DNA of 6,242 nt from Dehalococcoidia bacterium UBA5627 (GCA_002421585.1 DIKD01000003.1:1-6242); one strand, 5' to 3'. Positions 1 to 6,114 are shown, counted from the stretch's first letter. Notes: generated from the letters alone by a model not told the origin. Made by a program: numbers and translations.

Positions 1-1088
1 TTTTTAACGAGGTTATCCACTATCCGCCGGAAGTGCGCCGGGTCTCCCTTAACCACGATACCGGTAGCGATATCCCGTCTAATCTCAACACCCTTGTTCG
101 CAAAAGGAGCCTGCCAATCGTTTATAGCATTTTCTATACAGCCGGACAGGTCGCAGGCGGCGTCAGCCGGTATGTCCGGCTTCGAATCCATGGATGCCAG
201 TGTCAGCAGGTCGTCGACCATATCTTTCATAACGTCAGCTTCATTCTCTATTGTCTGCATAGCGGCTATATATTCCTCCGGCTTCCGCTTCCGCATGAGG
301 GTTACCTCGGCTTCAGCCTTGATGATAGTTAGCGGAGAGCGAAGGTCATGAGAGGCATCGGCGGTGAACTGCTTCTGGCGTTCTGCGTATCCGTATATCC
401 TGTCGAATAGTGAGTTGAGTGTTTTCGAAAGCCGCCCCAGTTCGTCGTTGCTTTTGACCGGTATGCGGTCGATTATGTTGGCCGGGTCGATATTTTCCGC
501 CGTGATGTTGATGGCTTTTACCTGCCTTAAAAAATAACCCGACATCAGGTAGCCGGACACAAGGGCGAAGATGATCACGAAAGGGATTGCCATATACAGC
601 AGTTGCTTGTACGAATTAACCGTATTGTAAATATAATCGGCGCTGCGGGTAACAACCAGCATTTTACCCGGTTCAGTGTTAATATCCAAAGGGGTAATGT
701 GTAAATAAGTTTGTATTTCCCTGATTGTCAAACCTTGAGTGTAAGTACTTGTACCAACGGTTGCAATTCTTGGCAAAGTTGACCTGACATCATCGATAAC
801 AGGGAAACTGCTGGTTACCTCTCCCGTATAGACATCATAAATAAAGACCTCATTGTTTGAAGAATTGTTCAACTCCGTCAATATATCAAGCAGATTATCT
901 TCCCCGTTTATTATAATAGTATCTTTAGCTGTTTCCGCATATGCCTCAATCGAATCATACATGTCACTGCGTAGCCCATGTGATAACAACATATACGCAA
1001 TGAAATGGAATATAAAAAGAAGTAATAGCAGTATAACCGTATAAAAGACGGTCAGCTTGAGCTTGATACTGTTGAACTGTATCTTCAC
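1..1088 (-). CDS. Sensor histidine kinase of a two-component system (C-terminus cut by window edge)
   Basis: This is a membrane sensor kinase that would autophosphorylate on a histidine and pass the phosphate to the response regulator encoded just upstream. Translating the reverse strand from GTG at 1088 gives 362 open codons. In order they show a first membrane helix (about 12-34), an extracytoplasmic sensor region (35-163) with no domain I recognise, a second helix (164-186), a HAMP linker (about 187-240), and an H-box with SHDLRSPLT (phospho-acceptor His247). The N-box begins with VDNLV (Asn359) at the very edge, so the G1, F and G2 ATP-binding boxes lie outside the window. The GTG start shares GTGA with the regulator's TGA stop, a 4-nt overlap typical of translational coupling. 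The frame stays open to the edge, so nothing suggests a broken gene. The kinase role is certain; the stimulus is unknown. Confidence 0.95.
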   Translation of the reverse strand, partial: MKIQFNSIKLKLTVFYTVILLLLLFIFHFIAYMLLSHGLRSDMYDSIEAYAETAKDTIIINGEDNLLDILTELNNSSNNEVFIYDVYTGEVTSSFPVIDDVRSTLPRIATVGTSTYTQGLTIREIQTYLHITPLDINTEPGKMLVVTRSADYIYNTVNSYKQLLYMAIPFVIIFALVSGYLMSGYFLRQVKAINITAENIDPANIIDRIPVKSNDELGRLSKTLNSLFDRIYGYAERQKQFTADASHDLRSPLTIIKAEAEVTLMRKRKPEEYIAAMQTIENEADVMKDMVDDLLTLASMDSKPDIPADAACDLSGCIENAINDWQAPFANKGVEIRRDIATGIVVKGDPAHFRRIVDNLVK

Positions 1089-1762
1089 GGCGCGAACCTG
1101 TAGCCCCGTCCGTATACATTTTTTATGGGGCATTTCCCGCGGACAAATCCCAATTTAAGGCGCAGGTTGGATAGATGGGCTTTCAGAGGATTCGACTCAT
1201 AATTTTTCTCAATATTCCATATATGTCTTACTATATCGTCGTGTGATAAAAGCACGTTGGGATTGCTCATAAGGTATTCCAGTATTTCGTATTCGACAGC
1301 CGTCAGTTCTACACCTTTGCCGTCTACCCTGACAGTATGCGCCGTCCGGTCCAGCGATATACCCCCTCCCTCGATAACCACCGATTTATCGGCAGCTCCC
1401 CTCCTGCAAAGCGCCTGTATGCGCGCAGCCAGTTCCCGGATGGAGCATGGCTTGCATACGTAATCATCGGCCCCATTATAAAGCCCTTCCACCTTGTCGT
1501 TGATTTTCTTTTTCTGCCCTGTCAGCATAAGCACCGGCGTGGATACAGAGTGTTCCCTTATTATATGGCACACCTCCCTGCCGTCCATATCGGGGAGGCC
1601 GACATCGAGGATTATCATTTCATATTCGGGGCTTTGCGCATACTCGATTCCTTCACGTCCGGTATGCACGCATTCCACGGAATGCCCCAATTCCTCCAGC
1701 CCGCGCTTCAGAGCGGCACAAACCCTTTCTTCGTCTTCTACCAGTAATACCCTTTTTTTCAT
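1085..1762 (-). CDS. OmpR/PhoB-family response regulator
   Basis: This is a 225-residue DNA-binding response regulator, the normal length for the OmpR/PhoB class. The receiver domain (about 3-118) has the acidic pair Asp10/Glu11, phospho-acceptor Asp53 in ILDVGLPDMDG, switch Thr81 in LMLTG, Tyr101 and the KP pair Lys104-Pro105. The winged-helix output domain (about 130-225) ends in the characteristic NVYGRGYRF. It precedes and overlaps the histidine kinase gene, so the two form a cognate pair in one operon. The ATG at 1762 is followed by a typical MKKRVLLVEDE N-terminus, but the bases before it are A/T-rich with only a poor Shine-Dalgarno match, so translation may be modest. It is transcribed divergently from the crystallin-like gene, and the spacer carries an 11-bp direct repeat suited to this family. 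It probably regulates that gene and possibly itself. Confidence 0.96.
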   Translation of the reverse strand: MKKRVLLVEDEERVCAALKRGLEELGHSVECVHTGREGIEYAQSPEYEMIILDVGLPDMDGREVCHIIREHSVSTPVLMLTGQKKKINDKVEGLYNGADDYVCKPCSIRELAARIQALCRRGAADKSVVIEGGGISLDRTAHTVRVDGKGVELTAVEYEILEYLMSNPNVLLSHDDIVRHIWNIEKNYESNPLKAHLSNLRLKLGFVRGKCPIKNVYGRGYRFAP

Positions 1763-1799
1763 CGCTAAAATAATTTATTTTTTTTCAGCTTTGCCAGCT

Positions 1800-1818
1800 T
1801 AACTTTTCCGTTACTTTT
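1800..1818 (+). promoter_or_regulatory. Candidate response-regulator operator: 11-bp-spaced direct repeat
   Basis: The octamers TAACTTTT (1800-1807) and TTACTTTT (1811-1818) match at 7 of 8 positions and start exactly 11 bp apart, one helical turn. Tandem half-sites with this period are the usual binding mode of OmpR/PhoB regulators. The repeat covers the -35 zone of the extended -10 promoter at 1822-1830, where an activator of this family would sit. The assignment to the adjacent regulator is inference. The A/T-rich octamer could recur by chance. Confidence 0.5.
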
Positions 1819-1821
1819 TAG

Positions 1822-1830
1822 TGCTATCAT
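1822..1830 (+). promoter_or_regulatory. Extended -10 promoter for the crystallin-like gene
   Basis: TGCTATCAT fits the extended -10 pattern TG-N-TATAAT with one mismatch. There is no good -35 hexamer at the normal distance, which fits an activator-dependent promoter served by the direct repeat just upstream. Transcription would start near 1837 and give a leader of about 37 nt before the ATG at 1874. I saw no convincing promoter on the opposite strand for the regulator/kinase operon. Confidence 0.5.
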
Positions 1831-1873
1831 TACATCAAAGACAGAAATACAAAGAAACGGGGAGGCACTGAAA

Positions 1874-2527
1874 ATGAAGAAAACCCTTTTAGCAGGCATA
1901 TGCCTGTCTATTATGTCGATAATGATACTTCCGGCCGTCACCTCCGCGGCTTATGATACCCAAGATTATACTCCTCAAAACTCTAATGTCAATAGCGATA
2001 TCGCTTATCAGATGAAACCATCGGAGATAGTAGAGCTTTATCCGATGTCTGCGGAGGAAATAAAAGCCATAGTTCACGTAATCCCTCAATGTCCGGTTAC
2101 CATCGACGGCGTCTTATACAAGGCCGAAGATATATCCCTTTTCGACGGGCAGAGGCTGCACTTTACCACCGATAAAAAAGGTAACCTGTACGCATTTACG
2201 GATGCCGAAAAAATGGAGGAGTTGCTCGAAAAGGAATACGGTTATACCTTCGAAATATCCTCGCCCTCTTCGAAGAAAGTAAGCATACTCTATATGGATT
2301 GGTTGTATGGAGAACCTAAATTAGATTGTTCCCCAGGGCAACAATTCCTTACCCTCGACGGTTTATGGGACAATAGCATTTCATCGGCACAAATCGGTCC
2401 GGATGCTTCAGTTACTTTATGGGATTATCCGGGATTAACCGGCGATTCTATTACCCTGTATGCCGGTTTAAATTATTCGGCTCTCACATTTCAGGGATTC
2501 AACGACAGGGCTTCCTCTATTTCCTGA
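1874..2527 (+). CDS. Secreted protein with C-terminal beta/gamma-crystallin domain
   Basis: The product is an exported 217-residue protein. Residues 1-25 are a signal peptide (KK, hydrophobic core, probable cleavage VTSA|AY) with no lipobox. Residues about 46-130 form a region I do not recognise. Residues about 136-217 form a beta/gamma-crystallin domain of two Greek keys. Each key ends in the family's Ca2+-binding pattern [N/D][N/D]xx[S/T]S: DNSISS at 166-171 and NDRASS at 210-215. Aromatic strands such as VTLWDYPGLTG are typical of the fold. Microbial members usually bind Ca2+ and gain stability from it; the physiological role here is unknown. The start is supported by GGGGAGG (1859-1865) 8 nt before the ATG. 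It lies divergent to a two-component system with a plausible operator between them, so it is probably induced by that system. Cys73 and Cys152 could form a disulfide. Confidence 0.85.
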   Translation: MKKTLLAGICLSIMSIMILPAVTSAAYDTQDYTPQNSNVNSDIAYQMKPSEIVELYPMSAEEIKAIVHVIPQCPVTIDGVLYKAEDISLFDGQRLHFTTDKKGNLYAFTDAEKMEELLEKEYGYTFEISSPSSKKVSILYMDWLYGEPKLDCSPGQQFLTLDGLWDNSISSAQIGPDASVTLWDYPGLTGDSITLYAGLNYSALTFQGFNDRASSIS

Positions 2528-2531
2528 TAAA

Positions 2532-2537
2532 AGGAGG
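2532..2537 (+). promoter_or_regulatory. Strong Shine-Dalgarno for a short downstream ORF
   Basis: AGGAGG begins 5 bp after the crystallin-like stop codon and stands 5 nt before an ATG at 2543. The match is near perfect, as good as any ribosome site in the window. It is the main reason to take the 30-codon frame that follows seriously. Confidence 0.5.
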
Positions 2538-2542
2538 GGAAT

Positions 2543-2635
2543 ATGGAAATAAACAGGCTCTACGGAGTATGGCAGGTGGATTGTAGAATGCCCTGCCCTG
2601 AGCAAAGAAACGGAGTGGGGCGGGGGCGAAAATAA
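2543..2635 (+). CDS. Possible 30-residue peptide or decayed gene start
   Basis: An ATG 15 bp after the crystallin-like gene opens a 30-codon frame beginning MEINRLYGVWQV and ending in a basic, Gly-rich tail (GVGRGRK). It has no signal peptide and no membrane segment. I do not recognise it. It would be co-transcribed with the crystallin-like gene. The well-formed N-terminus and strong ribosome site contrast with the low-complexity end, so it may be the 5' remnant of a longer gene truncated when the mobile-element-like sequence downstream arrived. Chance is also possible at this length. Confidence 0.35.
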   Translation: MEINRLYGVWQVDCRMPCPEQRNGVGRGRK

Positions 2636-2680
2636 ACTTATACTTTCAATTCTTATTTATTAGTCCCGAAGGGCAGAAAA

Positions 2681-2698
2681 CCACGGGTTTACCCGTGG
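2681..2698. repeat. Subterminal hairpin, left
   Basis: CCACGGG and CCCGTGG form a perfect 7-bp stem around a TTTA loop. A shorter CCC-GAA-GGG stem (2665-2673) lies just outside it. There is no U-tract on the + strand, so it does not look like a terminator in that direction. Confidence 0.8.
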
Positions 2699-2761
2699 AT
2701 GAATGAACAAACGCTCGAAGTGTTATAGCTATAAAGTACACGATTATCAGTAATAGTTTTG

Positions 2762-2767
2762 TATAAT
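2762..2767 (+). promoter_or_regulatory. Consensus -10 box inside the hairpin element
   Basis: TATAAT matches the -10 consensus perfectly and faces the AT-rich two-gene unit that begins at 2892. No convincing -35 hexamer lies 16-18 bp upstream. If active, it would start a transcript running through the right hairpin into the GTG-start gene, with a leader of roughly 115-120 nt. Confidence 0.25.
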
Positions 2768-2830
2768 AGCACTGTTGTTTGTAATCAGTAGAAACCTGAG
2801 AGCGGCAAGCGAAGCTTGAATTATAAAGTG

Positions 2831-2848
2831 CCACGGGCTTGCCCGTGG
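2831..2848. repeat. Subterminal hairpin, right
   Basis: CCACGGGC and GCCCGTGG form a perfect 8-bp stem with a TT loop. It differs from the left hairpin only within the central four bases, so the two are copies of one terminal structure. It is followed by GTATCTAC, with no T-run. Confidence 0.8.
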
Positions 2849-2891
2849 GTATCTACTTATCTAAGGAAAACAACATAAAAAGGAGAAAAAA

Positions 2892-3695
2892 GTGAAGAAT
2901 AAAATATTTATCCCATTTATTTGTCTTACGATAGTTCTTGCTTTATTACCATGTTTGCCAGTATCAGCGGATAACGGAGGTTTAGTTGGTGCACTTGCAA
3001 CCAGTGACTTTCAAGATAACTGGGAAGATGACTTAGAAGGTTTTATAAATGCTGTTGATGGCTATGCAAACTGGAATATAGGCTTTACCCTATCGCTATA
3101 CCCATATCCCTCTTGGTTTGAGGAGGATGGAACTCCATATTCGGACGATGATTATGCAGATAAAACTGAATTAACATTGATTGAAGGGCATGGAGGATTT
3201 GATTATGATATATCTATTCCAAGCTTCTGGACATATATCGATCTAGAAGGTAATGGTACACTTTCAGCTGAAGAAAACAATATAAGCCTGGGATACGAAA
3301 GCGAAAGCGGCGATCAGAATATATGGTTTTTCGCAATTTCCTGCTCTATACTCAGAGATAACTATAATTGCTATGCGGATTGGTTGTCTATTTTAAATGG
3401 AACTCACATGATGTTGGGATTTAAAAGTGACGGCGGTATACACGACCACGATTTACGCGAACTAGCTGATCGTTTTATGTCCGAAGTAGGTGGAAGCTAC
3501 TCATATCAAAAAATACAGGATGCTTTTTTCTCAACATATGTAAGCCGAGATATGCAAGTACACTACGATAATATTTGCAGAATTTTAGCTGAAAATAGCA
3601 GTGTTGCAGATGTTGATTATCTTTTTTCATATGTTGCAGAAACCACAGTGGATGCTACAAAATACATAATAACTTGTGGCCCGGCACCAGCATAA
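2892..3695 (+). CDS. Exported protein with H-G / S-C motifs, DUF6345-like (possible caspase-fold hydrolase)
   Basis: This is a 267-residue exported protein. The signal peptide covers residues 1-26, with cleavage after PVSA. The mature part has LIEGHGG (His100) followed about 50 residues later by FFAISCSIL (Cys151), then NGTHMMLGF (169-177). This order (HG at the end of one strand, SC at the end of the next, then G-x-H-x-x-L-G-F) resembles what I recall of the DUF6345 family. It also recalls the His/Cys dyad of clan CD (caspase/gingipain-like) peptidases. Catalysis is not proven, and the family call is from memory. The start is GTG at 2892, chosen because AGGAG (2881-2885) lies 6 nt upstream and the signal peptide begins there. 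It is followed 14 bp later by another exported protein gene, so the two probably act together outside the cell. Confidence 0.6.
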   Translation: MKNKIFIPFICLTIVLALLPCLPVSADNGGLVGALATSDFQDNWEDDLEGFINAVDGYANWNIGFTLSLYPYPSWFEEDGTPYSDDDYADKTELTLIEGHGGFDYDISIPSFWTYIDLEGNGTLSAEENNISLGYESESGDQNIWFFAISCSILRDNYNCYADWLSILNGTHMMLGFKSDGGIHDHDLRELADRFMSEVGGSYSYQKIQDAFFSTYVSRDMQVHYDNICRILAENSSVADVDYLFSYVAETTVDATKYIITCGPAPA

Positions 3696-3701
3696 GGAAG
3701 G
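3696..3701 (+). promoter_or_regulatory. Ribosome-binding site fixing the start at 3710
   Basis: GGAAGG directly follows the preceding stop codon and sits 8 nt before ATG 3710. The same frame also has an ATG at 3674, inside the previous gene. That start lacks a comparable site and would put charged residues ahead of the signal sequence, so 3710 is the better choice. Confidence 0.7.
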
Positions 3702-3709
3702 AAATAATA

Positions 3710-4726
3710 ATGAATAATATAAAATTATTAAAAAAATACGGTTACATTATTATATTATGCTGTTTACTTGTTCTAACTTCTACTGCAAACGCCTCATGTA
3801 CAACAACCTCATCAACCGGTAGTTTGAATAATATAGATGCAAAAACCTTACCTGTAGCTTTTGATGGGACATATGCTGGCGGACAATTTGTAATAATCCC
3901 ATCCAGTATAGAACTTGCCACGAAGATGCCAGAATCCCCTGATAAAATACTCGTTTATAAATTAAACACCATGAACGATGCCTGTATTAGAAACATAGCC
4001 AACAAGTTAGGCTTTCCAAATTCATCACTAATAAAGATAGAAGCTAACCAAGACAGCGAAAATTTACAAATATATAACGCGGTTAATGGAGATGCAGTTC
4101 TTGAGGTGAGTGCTAATGGCTATTTTGCCGCGCGGTATGGGGATTCACCCTCTTTAGATAGTGGGGGAATAACTCTTTCGGAGAAGGAGTGCATAACCAA
4201 AGCCCAGGAATGGTTGAAATCTCATGGCCTCTATCCTGAAGAAGTCAGTAAGATAGCTACCGGCCCGATATTACAAGTTTCCACATATAATATAGAAACG
4301 GGCTTTCATAGTGAAAATACAATTCTCACTTATGGCATCAGTTTCTTTACCAATATCGGCGAATACCAAAGTTCCCTCCCTGAAGCATATGTTGAAATTG
4401 ACACAAATGGAGAAATTATCGAGGTCGATTTACATGTACAACAATTAAAAGAACTGGGATACGTCGATATTAAAACCGCAGAGGAAGCTTTTAATAAACT
4501 TGAAAATGTTTTTAATAATAAGGTGGCAAATTCCCCTGAAATTTCCGGATGTATGATAAACTTCACTGATTTTAGCAGATTAACTATAACTAAAGTCAGT
4601 ATTCAGTATTCAAAAAATGGCAATTATATCCAACCCATCTATTTCTTCCAAGGTACTGCCTATTTTGATGACGGCCTAGGTACAACAGAAGAGTTTAGGG
4701 GAAGAGTCGATGCTGTGATTAGATAA
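3710..4726 (+). CDS. Exported PepSY/YycI-like protein of unknown function
   Basis: From ATG 3710 the product is 338 residues with an N-terminal export signal (lysines, hydrophobic core 11-25). The signal ends in STANASC. Cys30 invites a lipoprotein reading, but Asn at the -3 position is a poor lipobox, so cleavage after ANA is equally possible. A Ser/Thr-rich linker (30-40) leads into two alpha/beta repeats. The first (about 155-240) has a helix SEKECITKAQEWLKSHG and a later strand EIDTNGEIIEVD. The second (about 256-338) has a helix TAEEAFNKLENVF and a closing QPIYFFQGTAYFDDG. This helix-then-hairpin pattern, and the 'QP-aromatic-FxG' ending, recall PepSY and YycI-like exported regulators, which often inhibit proteases or kinases. 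That match is weak. It is 14 bp downstream of the H/C-motif gene, so it could modulate that protein. Confidence 0.6.
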   Translation: MNNIKLLKKYGYIIILCCLLVLTSTANASCTTTSSTGSLNNIDAKTLPVAFDGTYAGGQFVIIPSSIELATKMPESPDKILVYKLNTMNDACIRNIANKLGFPNSSLIKIEANQDSENLQIYNAVNGDAVLEVSANGYFAARYGDSPSLDSGGITLSEKECITKAQEWLKSHGLYPEEVSKIATGPILQVSTYNIETGFHSENTILTYGISFFTNIGEYQSSLPEAYVEIDTNGEIIEVDLHVQQLKELGYVDIKTAEEAFNKLENVFNNKVANSPEISGCMINFTDFSRLTITKVSIQYSKNGNYIQPIYFFQGTAYFDDGLGTTEEFRGRVDAVIR

Positions 4727-4757
4727 ATTGGAATATGTAGTTATACAAAAGAATATG

Positions 4758-4795
4758 GATGACTGTTCACCAGGATAATTCGGTGAACTGTCATC
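4758..4795. repeat. Large imperfect palindrome between genes
   Basis: GATGACTGTTCACC (4758-4771) pairs with GGTGAACTGTCATC (4782-4795) over 13 bp with one T-T mismatch around a 10-nt loop. It lies 31 bp after the PepSY-like gene and could end that transcript. However, no T-run follows, so it is not a classical intrinsic terminator. Its right arm lies in the -35/-10 spacer of the next promoter, so a dimeric repressor site is an equally good reading. Confidence 0.7.
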
Positions 4796-4804
4796 TGATA
4801 TAAT
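4796..4804 (+). promoter_or_regulatory. Perfect extended -10 promoter for the propeller lipoprotein
   Basis: TGATATAAT matches TG-N-TATAAT exactly. No recognisable -35 box lies upstream, as is common for extended -10 promoters. Transcription would start near 4811 and leave a short leader of about 20 nt containing AAAGGA (4817-4822), 8 nt before the ATG. The palindrome's right arm abuts the element directly. Confidence 0.6.
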
Positions 4805-4830
4805 ATTACATTTCTTAAAGGAACTATTAT

Positions 4831-5877
4831 ATGAAAAATAAACTAACACTTATAATTTACATCCTACTGACTACCATTATATTATCTGGCTGCAGCGAAC
4901 CCGATTATACTACGGTTACGGATACACAAACGATAACAACAACCATTCCTGTGACCGTTACGGAAACCTTCACGACTACTACCACTGAAACAATGTTTAT
5001 CAATCAGATAAACTGGGAGTGGATTAATCCACTCCCTCAAGGGAATACTCTGTGCGGTGTCTGGGGAAGTTCCTCCATTGACGTATATGCCGTAGGGGTA
5101 GAAGGTACGATATTACACTACGACGGCACATCGTGGTGCTTAATGGAAAGCGGAACAACTGCTGACCTTATCCATATCTGGGGAACTTTGGCATCCGATG
5201 TCTACGTCGTAGGAAACAATGGAATCATCCTTTACTATAACGGGAATAACTGGGCTACTATTCATAGTGAAACTGAAATAACATTCAGTTCTGCATGGGT
5301 ATTTACACCTTCAGATATTTTTGCAACATGTACAAATGGGGAAATATATCATTACGATGGCAATTCATGGCAAATTTCCTGGGATCCCGGCATTGCAACA
5401 ATCAGTTGGGATATGAAAAACCTTTCTGATATATGGGGGAGTTCCCCGTCAGATGTCTATGCCGTAGGGCGTAATTGGAATTCAGGATTGATCATGCATT
5501 ACGACGGAAACGAATGGAGCATTGTAATCGATAGGCAAGCCGATTATCCCGTGCTCAAATGCATATGGGGTAGTTTATCTTCGGATATATATACTGCCGG
5601 AAACATTGACACTTTCCTTTACTATGACGGGAATGAATGGAGTACAATGACTGGCATCGCCTATAAAAACCCGAGCCTGTCTGCTATTTGGGGAAGTTCT
5701 CCTTCGGATATATATGCAGTAGGAACAAGAGGCGTGATAATTCACTACGACGGCAGTTCATGGAACGAAATGGACAGCGGAACTGAAAATGACCTGCTGG
5801 ATGTTTGGGGAAGCTCAGCCAATGATATTTACATCGTAGGTAGAGACGGAACTATTTTGCATTATGACGGTAATTAA
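4831..5877 (+). CDS. Lipoprotein with a complete seven-bladed beta-propeller (WGSS-DVYAVG repeats)
   Basis: This is a 348-residue surface lipoprotein. The signal peptide ends in the lipobox LSGC (Cys21), so it is anchored by lipid. A Thr-rich tether (about 27-54) leads to seven repeats of about 40 residues with the pattern WGS-(x)-S-D-V/I-Y-A-V-G-x-x-G-x-I-x-H-Y-D-G-x-x-W. The WG-position tryptophans are at 78, 117, 156, 202, 246, 287 and 326. Repeat 3 is the most divergent (WVFTPSDIFATC). The last repeat stops at HYDGN without its closing strand, and the N-terminal segment NWEWINPLPQGNTLCG supplies exactly that strand, the usual 'velcro' closure. Such repeats are known in many environmental bacteria; binding partners are unknown. 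It has its own promoter, and 27 bp separate it from the next gene, which suggests co-transcription. Confidence 0.85.
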   Translation: MKNKLTLIIYILLTTIILSGCSEPDYTTVTDTQTITTTIPVTVTETFTTTTTETMFINQINWEWINPLPQGNTLCGVWGSSSIDVYAVGVEGTILHYDGTSWCLMESGTTADLIHIWGTLASDVYVVGNNGIILYYNGNNWATIHSETEITFSSAWVFTPSDIFATCTNGEIYHYDGNSWQISWDPGIATISWDMKNLSDIWGSSPSDVYAVGRNWNSGLIMHYDGNEWSIVIDRQADYPVLKCIWGSLSSDIYTAGNIDTFLYYDGNEWSTMTGIAYKNPSLSAIWGSSPSDIYAVGTRGVIIHYDGSSWNEMDSGTENDLLDVWGSSANDIYIVGRDGTILHYDGN

Positions 5878-5904
5878 CCATACAAAAGGAGATTTTTTAT
5901 ACAT

Positions 5905-6114
5905 ATGATTCGTTCTTCAACAGGTGTTTGGGGTTTTATCTGGGTTTTAATAACATAACTATTCCTTGCAGGCGGTGTCGTATGGATTGTCGTTCAGTGG
6001 GTTAAATTTTTCAACAAGAAAAAAGACTCCAGAACCCCCATCGACATCGTCAAAGAACGCTATGCCAAAGGTGAAATCACGAAAAATGAACTCGAAGAAG
6101 TAAAGATGATATAA
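5905..6114 (+). pseudogene. SHOCT-type small membrane protein gene interrupted by a stop codon
   Basis: The frame reads MIRSSTGVWGFIWVLIT, then TAA at 5956-5958, then LFLAGGVVWIVVQWVKFFNKK and an end DIVKERYAKGEITKNELEEV. Read through, it is 69 codons: one membrane helix plus a C-terminal SHOCT motif (the short 'lKeRYArGEI..eEle' helix pair found at the end of many small bacterial membrane proteins). The downstream paralogue has CAA (Gln) at the aligned codon, so a single C-to-T change explains the stop. No good in-frame start follows the stop. GGAG (5888-5891) lies 13 nt before the ATG, longer than usual. Other genes here end in TAA, so TAA is a normal stop in this genome. A sequencing error would restore the gene. 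Confidence 0.7.

Larger units (their letters stand above)
2661..2850. mobile_element. Small hairpin-ended element resembling non-autonomous IS200/IS605 ends
   Basis: This region without a convincing gene of its own is bounded by two near-identical hairpins, CCACGGGTTTACCCGTGG (2681-2698) and CCACGGGCTTGCCCGTGG (2831-2848). G/C-rich subterminal hairpins of this type, followed by GTGGGTA-like bases, are characteristic of the ends of IS200/IS605-group transposons. Between them lie a perfect palindrome TTATAGCTATAA (2723-2734), a TATAAT box (2762-2767) and a small stem CAAGC-GAA-GCTTG (2806-2818). No transposase or TnpB frame is present, so it would have to be mobilised in trans or be a decayed relic. 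Exact ends cannot be set, because this group makes no target duplication. The stem-rich right portion could be a guide-RNA-like scaffold, but that is speculative. Confidence 0.55.

Noticed and set aside
33..351. Rightward open frames opposite the kinase
   Set aside because: They lie antisense to the H-box and dimerisation region of a clear histidine kinase and show no domain or ribosome site.
853..1044. Rightward 63-codon frame
   Set aside because: It is antisense to the kinase's N-terminal membrane and sensor region, with no supporting start signal.
1257..1802. Several rightward frames opposite the response regulator
   Set aside because: They mirror a well-conserved OmpR-type gene and have no recognisable features.
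2646..2834. Leftward 62-codon frame across the hairpin element
   Set aside because: Its ends are simply the translated hairpins (for example STGKPVV). Such frames arise by chance across IS ends; no ribosome site or domain is visible.
3674..3709. Longer N-terminus for the PepSY-like gene
   Set aside because: This start lies inside the previous gene, lacks a good ribosome site and would displace the export signal from the N-terminus.
4330..4566. Leftward 78-codon frame
   Set aside because: It is antisense to the PepSY-like coding region with no independent support.
4758..4795. Classical intrinsic terminator
   Set aside because: The stem is strong, but the bases after it (TGATATAATATT) form a promoter element and contain no T-run.
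4906..4992. Short DNA tandem repeat or CRISPR-like array in the Thr-rich stretch
   Set aside because: It is a low-complexity ACN-codon linker inside a lipoprotein, without repeat-spacer structure.
5956..5958. TAA reassigned to glutamine in this genome
   Set aside because: Several intact genes in the window end naturally at TAA, so reassignment is not credible.
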